A stretch of 64,000 bases of DNA from an uncultured Tateyamaria sp. Its GTDB lineage: Bacteria > Pseudomonadota > Alphaproteobacteria > Rhodobacterales > Rhodobacteraceae. The position numbers and the translations under genes are program-made. The notes under the pieces were generated by a model. The model was not told the DNA's origin. It did not search any database and saw only the letters and a list, made by a program, of their open reading frames with translations. The DNA lies in NCBI RefSeq assembly GCF_947494755.1, contig NZ_CANLVZ010000014.1, forward strand, positions 50,809 through 114,808. The letters run 5' to 3'. Positions within the stretch are counted from its first letter, which is position 1. The number at the start of each line of letters is the position of its first letter. Below are positions 17,572 to 26,608 of this stretch, in pieces.

Positions 17572-19009
17572 CATGATGGGCTGCGACGGTTTTGAGGGTC
17601 GAAAAGCCGTAAAGCGCTTCGAACCCTTTTTCGCGCCCGTGGCCCGATTTACCGACCCCGCCAAAGGGCAATTCGACTCCGCCGCCAGCGCCATAGTTGT
17701 TGATGAACACCTGACCGGCCCGCAGTTGCTTGGCCAGCCGCATCTGGCGCGCGCCATTAGCCGTCCAGATGCTGGCAACGAGGCCGTAATCGGTGCTGTT
17801 GGCGATGGCCGCGGCGTCCTCTTCGGTGTCAAACGGGATCAGAACCTGAACGGGCCCAAAGATTTCGTCACGTGCGAGGGCGTGATCGGGGGGGACGTCT
17901 GCAAACAGCGTCGGAACGACATAGGCTCCGCTGTGGGGGGCATTTTGTAACGCGCCTTTGGCCGCGATCTGCAAGTCGGCCCCTTGCGCCAGAAAGCCGT
18001 CCACGATTTCCTTTTGGCGGGTTGAGATCAACGGACCAACCCGCAGATCGTCCATCGCTGGCCCCACGGTCAGGTCAGCATAGGCCTCTGCCATACCGTC
18101 ACACACCGCATCGTAGATCCCGCGCTGCACCAGAATGCGGGAAGAGGCGGAGCAGGTCTGGCCCGCGTTCTGGATGCCTGCATTGACAAGAAACGGCAGG
18201 GCCGCCTCAAGGTCCGCATCCTCAAACACCAATTGGGGGGACTTGCCGCCCAATTCGAGGGTGACTGGCACCACGTTTGCCCCCGCGGCCTGTTGCACCA
18301 ATGCGCCTGTGCGCACGGAACCGGTGAAGCTGATATGTTGCACATCCGGGTGCGCGGCCAGCGCGGCACCTGCTTCCGCCCCGAGACCCGGCACGACATT
18401 CAGCACGCCGTCGGGCAGCCCTGCGTCCTGGCAGATATGGGCAAAGGCGAGCGCGGTCAGGCAGGCCTCTTCCGCTGGTTTCAGGACGCAGGCGTTGCCC
18501 ATGGCAAGGGCCGCGCCCACGCTGCGCCCGATGATCTGCATGGGATAGTTCCAAGGCACGATATGACCTGTCACCCCATGCGGTTCGCGCAGCGTGTAGA
18601 CGGTATAGCCATCCAGATAGGGGATGGTTTCGCCCATGACCTTGTCTGCCGCACCGCCGTAAAATTCCATGTAGCGGGCCAGGGCGCCAGCATCGGCGCG
18701 CGCCTGGGTCAGGGGTTTGCCCACATCATGCGCTTCGATCTCAGCCAGTTGGTCGACCCGTTCGAGGACCGCGTTGCCAATGCGGGTAAGGATACGGCCC
18801 CGTTCGGTCGCGCTCATGCGGCCCCACTCGCTTTGGCGGGCGTGGTGGGCGGCAGTGACTGCGGCGTCAATCTCAGCAGCACCGCCCCGCGCGATCTGGG
18901 CCAATGCACTCCCGTCAGATGGGTTGGTCAAGCTCAGCGTCGAATCTGCCGCACGCCACGCGCCGCCAATCAACATCAGTGAGGGGTCAAACCATATGGC
19001 GTCGGTCAT
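17567..19009 (-). CDS. Aldehyde dehydrogenase family protein
   Basis: The 480-residue protein oxidises an aldehyde to an acid with NAD(P). It shows PWNYPMQIIGRSVGAALAMGN, ISFTGSVRTGA, the catalytic glutamate in LELGGKSPQL (about residue 252) and the catalytic cysteine in NAGQTCSASSR (about residue 286). The EIFGPVQVLIPF and PFGGVGKSGHGREKG stretches are typical. Sequence style is like betaine-aldehyde and aminobutyraldehyde dehydrogenases, but the substrate is not fixed by the motifs. Its ATG overlaps the ABC ATPase stop by 4 bases. Confidence 0.92.
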   Translation of the reverse strand: MTDAIWFDPSLMLIGGAWRAADSTLSLTNPSDGSALAQIARGGAAEIDAAVTAAHHARQSEWGRMSATERGRILTRIGNAVLERVDQLAEIEAHDVGKPLTQARADAGALARYMEFYGGAADKVMGETIPYLDGYTVYTLREPHGVTGHIVPWNYPMQIIGRSVGAALAMGNACVLKPAEEACLTALAFAHICQDAGLPDGVLNVVPGLGAEAGAALAAHPDVQHISFTGSVRTGALVQQAAGANVVPVTLELGGKSPQLVFEDADLEAALPFLVNAGIQNAGQTCSASSRILVQRGIYDAVCDGMAEAYADLTVGPAMDDLRVGPLISTRQKEIVDGFLAQGADLQIAAKGALQNAPHSGAYVVPTLFADVPPDHALARDEIFGPVQVLIPFDTEEDAAAIANSTDYGLVASIWTANGARQMRLAKQLRAGQVFINNYGAGGGVELPFGGVGKSGHGREKGFEALYGFSTLKTVAAHHG

Positions 19010-20598
19010 GGCATCACTTTCGTCTTGGGGGACACAGGCAGGATCGGGGCCGCATCAATCAGGGTTCGAGTATAGGGGTGTGTGGGGGCAGTGAATACCG
19101 CTTCGGTCGCGCCTTGCTCGACGATTTGGCCCGCCTGCATCACCAACACCCGATCCGTAATCGTGCGCACCACGCTCAGGTCGTGCGAGATAAAGAGGTA
19201 GGTCAGGTCGTATTGCACGCAAAGCTCGGCAATCAGGTCAAGGATTTGGGCCCGCACGGACACGTCAAGCGCGCTCACCGCCTCGTCAAACACGATCAGG
19301 TCGGGCCGGATGATCAGCGCGCGCGCAATGGCGAGCCTTTGGCGTTGGCCGCCGGAAAACTGATGTGGATATTTTTCAGCGTCGTCCGGGGACAGGCCCA
19401 CGGCCGTCAGCGCCACGGCAATCCGCTCATCTGTGTTGTCAGGGCGCGTCTCGAGCAGATGAAAGGGTTCGGTGATCAGGCGCGCAACACGGTGGCGTGG
19501 GTTGAAGCTGCCGTAAGGGTCCTGAAATACGACTTGCATACGGCGGCGCACGGAAAGGTCGGGCGTACCGCCGCTGAACACTGGCGCACCATCCAATGTG
19601 ATGGAACCTGACTGTACCGCCTCGAGCCCGAGAATGGCGCGGGTCAGGGTCGATTTTCCGCAACCGGATTCACCGACCAGTCCAACCCGTTCGCCACGGG
19701 CGATGTCAAAACTGACATGATCCACCGCACGGTGGGTGGCGGGGCGCTGAAAGAGCCGGGTGCGGGGCAGAACATAATCGCGCACCACGTTTTTGACACG
19801 CAGCAAAGGGGTGGTTTGCGCAATCTCTGGCAGGGTAACCTGATGGTTGGATGCGGCAAACAAGGCCCGGGTATAGGGATGCTGAGGGTTGGCGAGTAAG
19901 GTGGAGGTGTTCCCCGCCTCGACCACTTCACCGTTTTGCATGACGATGATGCGCTGCGCCATTTGGGCGACAACAGCGAGGTCATGGGTGATCATCATCA
20001 GGCCCATCCCATCCTCGCCGGCAAGCTGCACCAACAAATCGAGAATCTGAGCTTGGGTCGTGACATCCAGTGCGGTTGTCGGCTCGTCCGCGATCAAAAG
20101 CTTTGGCCCACAGGCGATCGCAATGGCGATCACCACGCGCTGACGTTGCCCGCCGGACAGCTCGTGCGGATAGCGCGACATCGGGATCAGATCGGGTGCC
20201 AATCCCACGCGGGTCAGCACCTCGGACGCGCGCTTTACCGGGTCAAGATCGGGGCGGTGTAGACGCACGGTTTCGGCCACCTGCGCACCGATGGTCTGGA
20301 CGGGGTTCAACGCCGTCATGGGTTCCTGAAAGACCATGCTGACGACGTCGCCGCGCAGACGGCACAGGGCCGCCTCGTTCATGGCTGTCACGTCATCGCC
20401 ATCCAGCACGATCTGCCCATCAACCTCTGATCCCTCGGGCAGCAGCTGTATCACGGCCAGCGCGGTCATGGATTTGCCTGACCCGCTTTCGCCAGTGATC
20501 GCCACCACCTCACCTGCATCAAGTTGCAACGACACATCCCGAAGGATGGATGTCCCCCGGATCGACAAGGACAGGTTCTCGACCGACAGCAGGCTCAT
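19006..20598 (-). CDS. Fused dipeptide/oligopeptide-type ABC transporter ATPase (DppD-DppF)
   Basis: This 530-residue protein joins two ATP-binding domains that are often separate. Domain 1 has Walker A GESGSGKS, signature LSGGQRQR and Walker B LLIADEPTTALD. Domain 2, after about residue 275, has GESGCGKS, FSGGQRQR and LIVFDEAVSALD. The ends HPYTRALFAA and HPYTRTLIDAAP are typical of the peptide/nickel family. In domain 2 the residue after Walker B reads DEAVSALD, a common variant. It powers the two permeases encoded directly upstream, with a 4-base overlap to each neighbouring gene. Confidence 0.94.
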   Translation of the reverse strand: MSLLSVENLSLSIRGTSILRDVSLQLDAGEVVAITGESGSGKSMTALAVIQLLPEGSEVDGQIVLDGDDVTAMNEAALCRLRGDVVSMVFQEPMTALNPVQTIGAQVAETVRLHRPDLDPVKRASEVLTRVGLAPDLIPMSRYPHELSGGQRQRVVIAIAIACGPKLLIADEPTTALDVTTQAQILDLLVQLAGEDGMGLMMITHDLAVVAQMAQRIIVMQNGEVVEAGNTSTLLANPQHPYTRALFAASNHQVTLPEIAQTTPLLRVKNVVRDYVLPRTRLFQRPATHRAVDHVSFDIARGERVGLVGESGCGKSTLTRAILGLEAVQSGSITLDGAPVFSGGTPDLSVRRRMQVVFQDPYGSFNPRHRVARLITEPFHLLETRPDNTDERIAVALTAVGLSPDDAEKYPHQFSGGQRQRLAIARALIIRPDLIVFDEAVSALDVSVRAQILDLIAELCVQYDLTYLFISHDLSVVRTITDRVLVMQAGQIVEQGATEAVFTAPTHPYTRTLIDAAPILPVSPKTKVMP

Positions 20599-21410
20599 AC
20601 CCCGGCCACGCGCAGCTTGGGATCAAGCGCGTCGCGCAACCCGTCGCCCAACAGGTTCAGACCCAGCACCGTCAAGATAATCGCAAAACCGGGCACCAGC
20701 GCCATATGTGGTGCGATGCTGACCAGCGTTTGCGCATCGGCCAGCATCCGCCCCCAACTTGGGGTCGGGGGTTGCGCGCCAAGGCCAACATAGGACAGCG
20801 CCGCCTCTGCCAAGATCCCGAGCGAGAACTGGATTGTCGCCTGCACGATCAGCAGATTGGCGATATTGGGCAGCACATGCTCATAGCTGATCCGCGCCGC
20901 TCCCTTGCCCGCAACGCGCGCGGCCAGAATGAACTCGCGCGCCCAGATGGGCAGTGCGCCACCGCGCGTCACACGGGCAAAAACGGGGATGTTGAAAATG
21001 CCGATGGCGATGATCGCGTTGATCGCACCTGCGCCAAAAATCGCTGTGATCAGAATTGCGATCACGAGGCTGGGAAAGGCAAAGATCAGGTCATTGCCGC
21101 GCATGATGACTTCGTCTACCCAACCCCCTTGGCGGGCTGCGGCCCAGAGGCCCAAGGGAACACCCAGCCCGATCCCGATGCCTACGGCCACGAAGGCCAC
21201 CGCAATCGAGGTGCGCGCGCCCACCATGATCATCGAAAACATGTCCCGCCCAAAGTGGTCTGTGCCAAACCAATGCGTGCCATTCGGAGTCTGCAACTTA
21301 GCCGGAATATTCATCGCCGTATGTTCAAACGGCGTCCAAATGAACGACGTCAAAGCGGCCAGAACAACCAAGACAGAGAGCGCGCCGCCCAAGATCAACG
21401 TGCGGCTCAT
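20595..21410 (-). CDS. ABC transporter permease, DppC/OppC type
   Basis: The 271-residue membrane protein has an N-terminal span, the HWFGTDHFGRDMFSMIMVGAR stretch that marks DppC-type permeases, about five further spans, and the EAA loop region (EFILAARVAGKGAARISYEH) that contacts the ATPase. It ends LDPKLRVAGV, normal for the family. Start and stop overlap the flanking genes by 4 bases on each side. Together with the DppB-type permease it forms the membrane channel; the substrate class is peptides or similar amides, by family only. Confidence 0.93.
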   Translation of the reverse strand: MSRTLILGGALSVLVVLAALTSFIWTPFEHTAMNIPAKLQTPNGTHWFGTDHFGRDMFSMIMVGARTSIAVAFVAVGIGIGLGVPLGLWAAARQGGWVDEVIMRGNDLIFAFPSLVIAILITAIFGAGAINAIIAIGIFNIPVFARVTRGGALPIWAREFILAARVAGKGAARISYEHVLPNIANLLIVQATIQFSLGILAEAALSYVGLGAQPPTPSWGRMLADAQTLVSIAPHMALVPGFAIILTVLGLNLLGDGLRDALDPKLRVAGV

Positions 21411-22354
21411 GTGCGTGCCCTCAACCGTGGGTCAACGGCGGCGTAGGCCAGATCGACGAGGAAATTCACCACGATCACTGCAAAAACAAGCAGCATCGTC
21501 ACGCTTTCCACCACGATCAGGTCACGCGCCGAAATGCTTTGGAAAATCAGACGGCCCAGACCGGGCAGATAGAAGACCTGCTCGATGATGATCCCCCCGG
21601 CCAGCAGGAATGACAACTGCAAGCCAAGGATCGTCAGTACCGGGATCATGGCATTGCGCAACCCGTGGCGGCGCAATGCCTGAGCGCGGGTCAGTCCCTT
21701 GGCGCGTGCGGTGCGCATAAAATCCTCGCCCATCACATCCAGAAGGGCAGAACGCATCACCCGCGCAAGGATCGCGGCCTGTGGCAAGGCAAGGGCAATC
21801 GCAGGCAACGTCAGCGATTTGAGGGCTGCAAAGGTGCCCTTGTCCCACCCCGCAAATCCGCCCGCACTAAACCAGCGCAGATTGATCGCAAAGACGAGTA
21901 CCAGCATCATCGCAAACCAGAAGTTCGGGATGGCCACACCGATCTGGGTCGCACCCATCACGCCGATGTCGCCCGCCTTGCCCCGTCGTGCGGCGGCGTA
22001 AATCCCAGCGGGAAAGGCGATCAAGGTGGACAGCGTCAGCGCGTAGATCGCAAGGGGTAGGGACACCCACAACCGATCCCCGATCATCTGGGCCACGGGC
22101 GTGCGGTACTGATACGAGGTGCCAAAGTCGCCCTGAAGCATGCCTGCAACCCAGCCCAGATACCGCTGAAGTTTGGATTGATCTAGGCCAAGCTCGGCGC
22201 GCAAGGCGGCCAACGTGTCCTCTTGCGCGTTGATCCCCAGCATGAAGGATGCGGGATCACCTGGTGCGACCTCGATCACCGCAAAGATCACCAGCGATGC
22301 GATGGCAAGGCTGATCATCAAGGACAGCAAGCGTTTGAGGGTGTAGCGCAACAT
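21407..22354 (-). CDS. ABC transporter permease, DppB/OppB type
   Basis: The 315-residue membrane protein starts MLRYTLKRLLSLMISLAIAS and contains the DppB-family VAPGDPASFMLG stretch, six predicted spans, the EAA loop (GEDFMRTARAKGLTRAQALR) and the ending VDPRLRART. It is the first gene of the minus-strand block that runs to 12012. The gene upstream on the other strand, a histone-deacetylase-like gene, starts 112 bases away, so the gap 22355-22465 should hold two divergent promoters; I see no clear operator there. Confidence 0.93.
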   Translation of the reverse strand: MLRYTLKRLLSLMISLAIASLVIFAVIEVAPGDPASFMLGINAQEDTLAALRAELGLDQSKLQRYLGWVAGMLQGDFGTSYQYRTPVAQMIGDRLWVSLPLAIYALTLSTLIAFPAGIYAAARRGKAGDIGVMGATQIGVAIPNFWFAMMLVLVFAINLRWFSAGGFAGWDKGTFAALKSLTLPAIALALPQAAILARVMRSALLDVMGEDFMRTARAKGLTRAQALRRHGLRNAMIPVLTILGLQLSFLLAGGIIIEQVFYLPGLGRLIFQSISARDLIVVESVTMLLVFAVIVVNFLVDLAYAAVDPRLRART

Positions 22355-22465
22355 ATGATCGCGACGTTAGGCGTGGTCAGAGGGGCAGGCAAGCGGGTCG
22401 ATGTGCAAAGGGGCTGCGGCGGCCTGCCCCCTCGCCGATCCGGGCACAGTCGCTATGGTCGCGGT

Positions 22466-23563
22466 ATGAAACGCCCCTTGTTCATCGGCTCGGAAATCTA
22501 TCGCGGATCGTCTTATGGCGGCTGGCATCCGTTGCGCGTGCCGCGGGTGTCGACGGTGATGGACCTTTCGCGCGCCCTGGGGTGGTTGCCTACGCAAGCA
22601 TACGTGCCCAGTCCGCGTGCGAAGCCGGATACGCTGACGGTCTGGCACACGCCAGACTATGTCGCGGCACTACACGCCGCAGAAGTGGCACAACATGTCA
22701 GTGATACGGTCAAGGCACGCCACGCCCTCGGCACCCCGTCGAACCCTGTGTTCCCCGAGATGTATCGCCGTCCCGCAACAGCCGCGGGTGGGTCGCTGCT
22801 GGCAGGTGAATTACTGGCCAAGGGGGGCATCGTCTATCATCCCGCAGGTGGCACACATCACGGTATGCCTGATCGGGCGGGCGGGTTTTGCTATCTCAAT
22901 GATCCGGTGCTCGCGATCCTGTCGCTGCGCCAAAACGGGGCGCGCCGCGTCGCCTATATCGACATCGACGCCCATCATCCGGACGGGGTCGAGGTTGCGT
23001 TTGGCGATGATACGGACGTGCTGATGGTGTCGGTGCATGAGGATGGATTGTGGCCGCGCAGCGGCCCGACCGGAGTGACCGGACAGGGCAGCACCATCAA
23101 CCTGGCCGTGCCGCGCGGGCTGCATGACGACGACATGGCGCTGATCCGGGATCACGTGATCCTGCCTCATGTCGCAAGCTTCAAACCCGATGCCATCGTC
23201 TTGCAATGCGGTGCCGACGGGGTCGAAGAAGACCCCCAAGCCCACCTGTCCCTGTCGAATCAAGCGCATTGGAGCATTGTCCAAAGCATCATGGGCCTCG
23301 CCTCCCGTCTGCTGGTCTTGGGAGGGGGCGGGTATAACCCGTGGTCTGTCGGGCGCTTATGGACGGGGGTGTGGGGTACACTGAATGGATTTGCCATTCC
23401 CGACCGCATGAAGACAGAGTCCGAAACGATCCTGCGCAACTTGAGGTTCGACGGCAATCGTCGGGGCAAAAACCCACCCGATCACTGGTTCACAACGTTG
23501 GCCGACAGTCCAAGGCACGGCCCCATCAGTGATGAGGTACGCAGACGCGTCAACGCACTTTGA
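22466..23563 (+). CDS. Histone deacetylase family protein (AcuC / acetylpolyamine amidohydrolase-like)
   Basis: Members of this zinc-hydrolase family remove acetyl groups from amines in bacteria. The 365-residue protein has the catalytic histidine pair in PAGGTHHGMPDR (about 131-132), zinc ligands in DIDAHHPDGVE (about 168-170) and QCGADGVEEDP, and the active-site tyrosine in GGGGYNPWSV. It starts MKRPLFIGSEIYRGSSYGG at an ATG with a poor ribosome site; a long upstream extension is unlikely. It diverges from the dipeptide-type transporter block and sits between that block and the likely binding protein gene. Deacetylation of an imported acetylated amine is plausible but unproven. Confidence 0.9.
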   Translation: MKRPLFIGSEIYRGSSYGGWHPLRVPRVSTVMDLSRALGWLPTQAYVPSPRAKPDTLTVWHTPDYVAALHAAEVAQHVSDTVKARHALGTPSNPVFPEMYRRPATAAGGSLLAGELLAKGGIVYHPAGGTHHGMPDRAGGFCYLNDPVLAILSLRQNGARRVAYIDIDAHHPDGVEVAFGDDTDVLMVSVHEDGLWPRSGPTGVTGQGSTINLAVPRGLHDDDMALIRDHVILPHVASFKPDAIVLQCGADGVEEDPQAHLSLSNQAHWSIVQSIMGLASRLLVLGGGGYNPWSVGRLWTGVWGTLNGFAIPDRMKTESETILRNLRFDGNRRGKNPPDHWFTTLADSPRHGPISDEVRRRVNAL

Positions 23564-23568
23564 TCCAA

Positions 23569-23626
23569 CTTCATTTCGCCAGATAAATCGCGGGGGGAGG
23601 CCGCAAGGCCGGGGGGCTGGCCCCCC
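23569..23626. repeat. Copy D of the gene-end motif (inverted) plus GC-rich hairpins
   Basis: Read on the minus strand, 23569-23591 gives GCGATTTATCTGGCGAAATGAAG (positions 23591 to 23569), closely like the copy at 4354-4376. Next to it GGCC-GCAA-GGCC (23599-23610) and GGGGGG-CTGG-CCCCCC (23611-23626) can fold. The region follows the deacetylase-like gene and probably ends its transcript. Confidence 0.5.
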
Positions 23627-23649
23627 TCCATCACGCAGCGCAATCCGCA

Positions 23650-24655
23650 TCACTCACATGCTCGAGCCACGTTCCGGCCGAGCCGTCCAACGCTTCCTGC
23701 ATGGCGATATGAGGCATGGGCGTGGTTGCGGCAGCCCTGTGCCAATATCCGCCATGCAAGCACCTTGTGCCTATGCAAGTTCAGGATGGGCACTATATAT
23801 AAGAAGCCACGTTGCATAGACAGATAGGTAAGGTCAGAACACCAAACTCGGTTGGGTCGGTCCACGCGAAGGCCGCGCTGCAGATAGGGGTAAATCTTGT
23901 GCCCCTTCGCCACCTTGCCCCCTCTCACACATGCGTTGCATGCGCTGGCGGGTAGCGGGTGTTGGGCTTTTGATAGATCTGCATGAGACCCATCAAGCGC
24001 ATCAAACGTTTGATCCGTTTCTCGTTCGCGGGATGATCCTCATTGCGCAGGTGCCACGTCGTCTGACGCACGCCATAAAACGGCGTCTCCAGGGACTACT
24101 TGTCGATCAACCGCATCAGATCGAGGTTCATCTCACCTTCGCCCTTGGGCTCCCGGTAAAATGGCGCGCGCGAGATCGACAGCCGTTTGCACTGCTTTCC
24201 CACGGACAAGCCCGATAGGTTCGGGTCAATTATCTTGCGCCTCACTTTCCGGTCTTAGGTTCGAGCTTTCTGGCCAAAGCTAGGGGGACCATGGCCCCAG
24301 TGGGGCCGCGCAAGCCCCCGTACCGTCGGCGACAGCCAACTCCCCGATCTTGGCGTGCAGGTCTTTGACCTGCTCTTCATCACCCTGCGGTGCTTTGCGG
24401 CCGCCGCGCTCAAAGACGCCAGACGCCCCTTCAGGTCGCGCACGCTTCCATTGATGGATCATCGTGGGATGAACCCCAAACCGATGCGCCAGCTCACTGA
24501 CCGTTTCTTCGCCTTTCAGCGGTTTCAACGCGACCGTCGCTTGGAATTCCGGATGATGTTGCTTCCGCGGCGGCTTTCCTGATCTCCTTCGTGTTGAAGA
24601 TCAGCAGCAACACATTGCAGCTTACGTCAGTGTCCGAATTTCAGGGCGAAGATCA
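23650..24655 (-). pseudogene. Decayed IS3-family element (orfA and orfB fragments)
   Basis: Reading leftwards from about 24585, the frame SGKPPRKQHHPEFQATVALK runs into VSELAHRFGVHPTMIHQWKR, an IS3 OrfA with its helix-turn-helix. Further on, KRLMRLMGLMQIYQKPNTRY and YPYLQRGLRVDRPNRVWCSD (23928-23650) are OrfB with the first DDE aspartate (WCSDLTYL). OrfA's end is scrambled, several frames change, and OrfB lacks its second aspartate and glutamate. One end is visible at 24655 (TGATCTTCGCCCTGAAATTC read on the minus strand), where it interrupts the cupin gene. The matching far end was not found. It cannot encode an active transposase. Confidence 0.85.
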
Positions 24656-24920
24656 GGAATCCAGACAGTATCACCAGCATGAATGCGTTCGGGGCTTTGA
24701 CCGTGCAAGCACAGCAAGCCGACACCCGGCGTCACATATAGCGTCTGGCCCAAAGGATGGGTATGCCCGCTGTCCGCGCACCGGGTTCGAACCGCAAGGA
24801 CAAGGCGTGAAGACGGGCGGGGGCCTGGCTTGCCATGATCGGATCCTGCCGGACAGCGCCAGTGAAATAGTCCGGATTGGCGCGTTGTGTCGGGCGGGTC
24901 CCGGCGCGGTGTATCTGCAT
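24656..24920 (-). pseudogene. Cupin-domain protein, frameshifted and truncated by IS3
   Basis: From an ATG at 24920 with AAGGA in front, the frame reads MQIHRAGTRPTQRANPDYFT and continues to RFEPGARTA near 24778. The continuation GHTHPLGQTLYVTPGVG and GQSPERIHAGDTVWI lies in another frame, so about two bases are missing where AWHTHP is expected. The gene stops at WIP at the IS3 end (24655-24656), losing the last metal-ligand histidine. It belongs to the small cupin group annotated as mandelonitrile-lyase-like or carboxymuconolactone-associated cupins. It is clearly dead here. Confidence 0.8.
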
Positions 24921-25000
24921 CACGTGTTCCTTTGAGGGGCCAAAAAGTAAGGCGCACCTGTTGGTGCGCCCTGCTGTTTCATACCGGCTGGAGCGATGTA

Positions 25001-26479
25001 TCACTCGGCCCAGCTTACCCCGGTCAAGTCCGTCGCCTGGGTTGGCGCGTTCACCCACAGCCCTTGCACCTCGGCCTTGGCCACCGACAACTGCGCCAGT
25101 TGGAACAGGTACCCGTTCACAGCGTCACCCGAAATGGTCTCTTGCGCCTTGGCCATCAGGTTGGTGCGGGTATCAGGGTCGGTCGTGGCATTGAGGGTCG
25201 CCATCAACTCCTGAAAGGCCGGGTTGTCGTACTGAAAGTAGTAGTCGGGATTGGCATAGATGCCGATATCCATCGGCTCGGTGTGGCTCACGATGGTCAG
25301 GCCGAAATCTTTGCCGCGAAACACGGTTTCAAGCCACTGCGCCCACTCCACATTGATGATCTCGGCAGTGATGCCAACATCGGCCAGCTGGGCTGCGATG
25401 ATCTCGCCGCCACGGCGGGCATAGGACGGCGGTGGCAGGTGCAACGTGGTTTTAAACCCGTCCGCCATGCCAGCCTCGGCCAGCAACGCGCGGGCCTTGT
25501 CCGGATCAAACGCCGACCCGCCTGTCAGATCGACGTAAGCGGGATTGTGGGGGGCGAAATGGGTTCCGATGGGGGTCCCATAGCCAAACATCGCGCCGTC
25601 AATGATGGCCTGACGGTCAATGGCATGGGCCAGCGCCTGCCGGACGCGCACATCGTCGAAAGGAGGCTTCTTGTTGTTGGTGGACAAGATCGTCTCGCCC
25701 TCGGTCGAGCCGATCAGCACTTGAAAACGCGGGTCCGCCTCAAACTGAGGCAGGTTTTCAGGTGCCGGAAAGCCCGAGAACACGTCCACGTCTTCGGCCA
25801 TGACCGAGGCAAAGGCCGCCGTCGGGTCAGAGATGAACTTGAAGGTCGCCTTTTCCAGCGCGGGGGCATCGCCCCAATAGCTTTCGGCGCGGCTAATCTC
25901 GATTTTGTCGCCTTGAGTCCAGCTGTCGAATTTAAAAGGGCCGGTGCCGATGGGCTGCTGTTTGATGTTCTCGATGGATTCAGGGGCAACGATCACCGCG
26001 TCCCCCCACGCCAGGTTGAACAGCATGTTGCCGTTGGGCGCACCAAGGGTCATGCGCACAGTCTGAGGGTCAACCACTTCGACACTCGTGATCCCTTCGA
26101 AAAGCGCCTTCTGAGCATTCGCGCTGTCTTCGGCCAGGATGCGATCAAATGTGAACTTCACGTCCTCTGCGTCCATCGTGGTGCCGTCGTGAAAGGTGAC
26201 GCCCTCGCGCAGTGCAAAGGTATAGGTCAGCCCGTCATCGGAAATCTCCCAGCTTGCCGCGAGGCCCGGCACAACCGATCCGTCGCCCATAAAGCGGGTT
26301 AGCCCCTCGAACACATTGGAATAAAGCACCGAGTCGATGGCCCCGGCAGCGGCTGATGTGGGATCAAGATGGGGGGGTTCAAGCTGGATCGCGACGGTGA
26401 TGTCCGTCTTGGCGCTGGCCATTCCGGCCATCAGCGCAGCCGTGGCGACACCAATAATAAGCGTGCGGGTGTGGAACAT
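25001..26479 (-). CDS. ABC transporter substrate-binding protein (family 5, peptide/nickel type)
   Basis: This 492-residue periplasmic protein has a Sec signal peptide (MFHTRTLIIGVATAALMAGM, cleavage after ASA) and the family-5 binding-protein layout: LEPPHLDPTSAAAGA, VFEGLTRFMGDGSVVPGLA, DGLTYTFALREGVTFHDGT, and later DVRVRQALAHAIDRQAII. It is very likely the receptor for the permease/ATPase genes at 19006-22354 on the same strand, but is separated from them by a dead cupin gene, an IS3 remnant and the opposite-strand deacetylase-like gene. GGGAG stands before the ATG. The bound solute is unknown. Confidence 0.92.
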   Translation of the reverse strand: MFHTRTLIIGVATAALMAGMASAKTDITVAIQLEPPHLDPTSAAAGAIDSVLYSNVFEGLTRFMGDGSVVPGLAASWEISDDGLTYTFALREGVTFHDGTTMDAEDVKFTFDRILAEDSANAQKALFEGITSVEVVDPQTVRMTLGAPNGNMLFNLAWGDAVIVAPESIENIKQQPIGTGPFKFDSWTQGDKIEISRAESYWGDAPALEKATFKFISDPTAAFASVMAEDVDVFSGFPAPENLPQFEADPRFQVLIGSTEGETILSTNNKKPPFDDVRVRQALAHAIDRQAIIDGAMFGYGTPIGTHFAPHNPAYVDLTGGSAFDPDKARALLAEAGMADGFKTTLHLPPPSYARRGGEIIAAQLADVGITAEIINVEWAQWLETVFRGKDFGLTIVSHTEPMDIGIYANPDYYFQYDNPAFQELMATLNATTDPDTRTNLMAKAQETISGDAVNGYLFQLAQLSVAKAEVQGLWVNAPTQATDLTGVSWAE

Positions 26480-26608
26480 GGGAGTCTCCCTTGGGTGATG
26501 TTTGGCGAAAGGCTAGCTAAGTCGGGGCGCGTTGACCAGTCTTGGACACTTGGCTTGAGGCTGCCGTTGGGGTAATCGGTCGGCCTTTTGGACGGTTGGG
26601 CAGGCGCG

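Noticed and set aside
23529..23819. 96-codon plus-strand frame over the end of the deacetylase-like gene and the IS3 remnant
   Set aside because: It crosses the gene end, the GC hairpins and IS3 debris and has no coherent product.
24887..26302. 471-codon plus-strand frame over the ABC binding protein gene
   Set aside because: Antisense to a clear family-5 binding protein with signal peptide. No motif in the plus-strand product.
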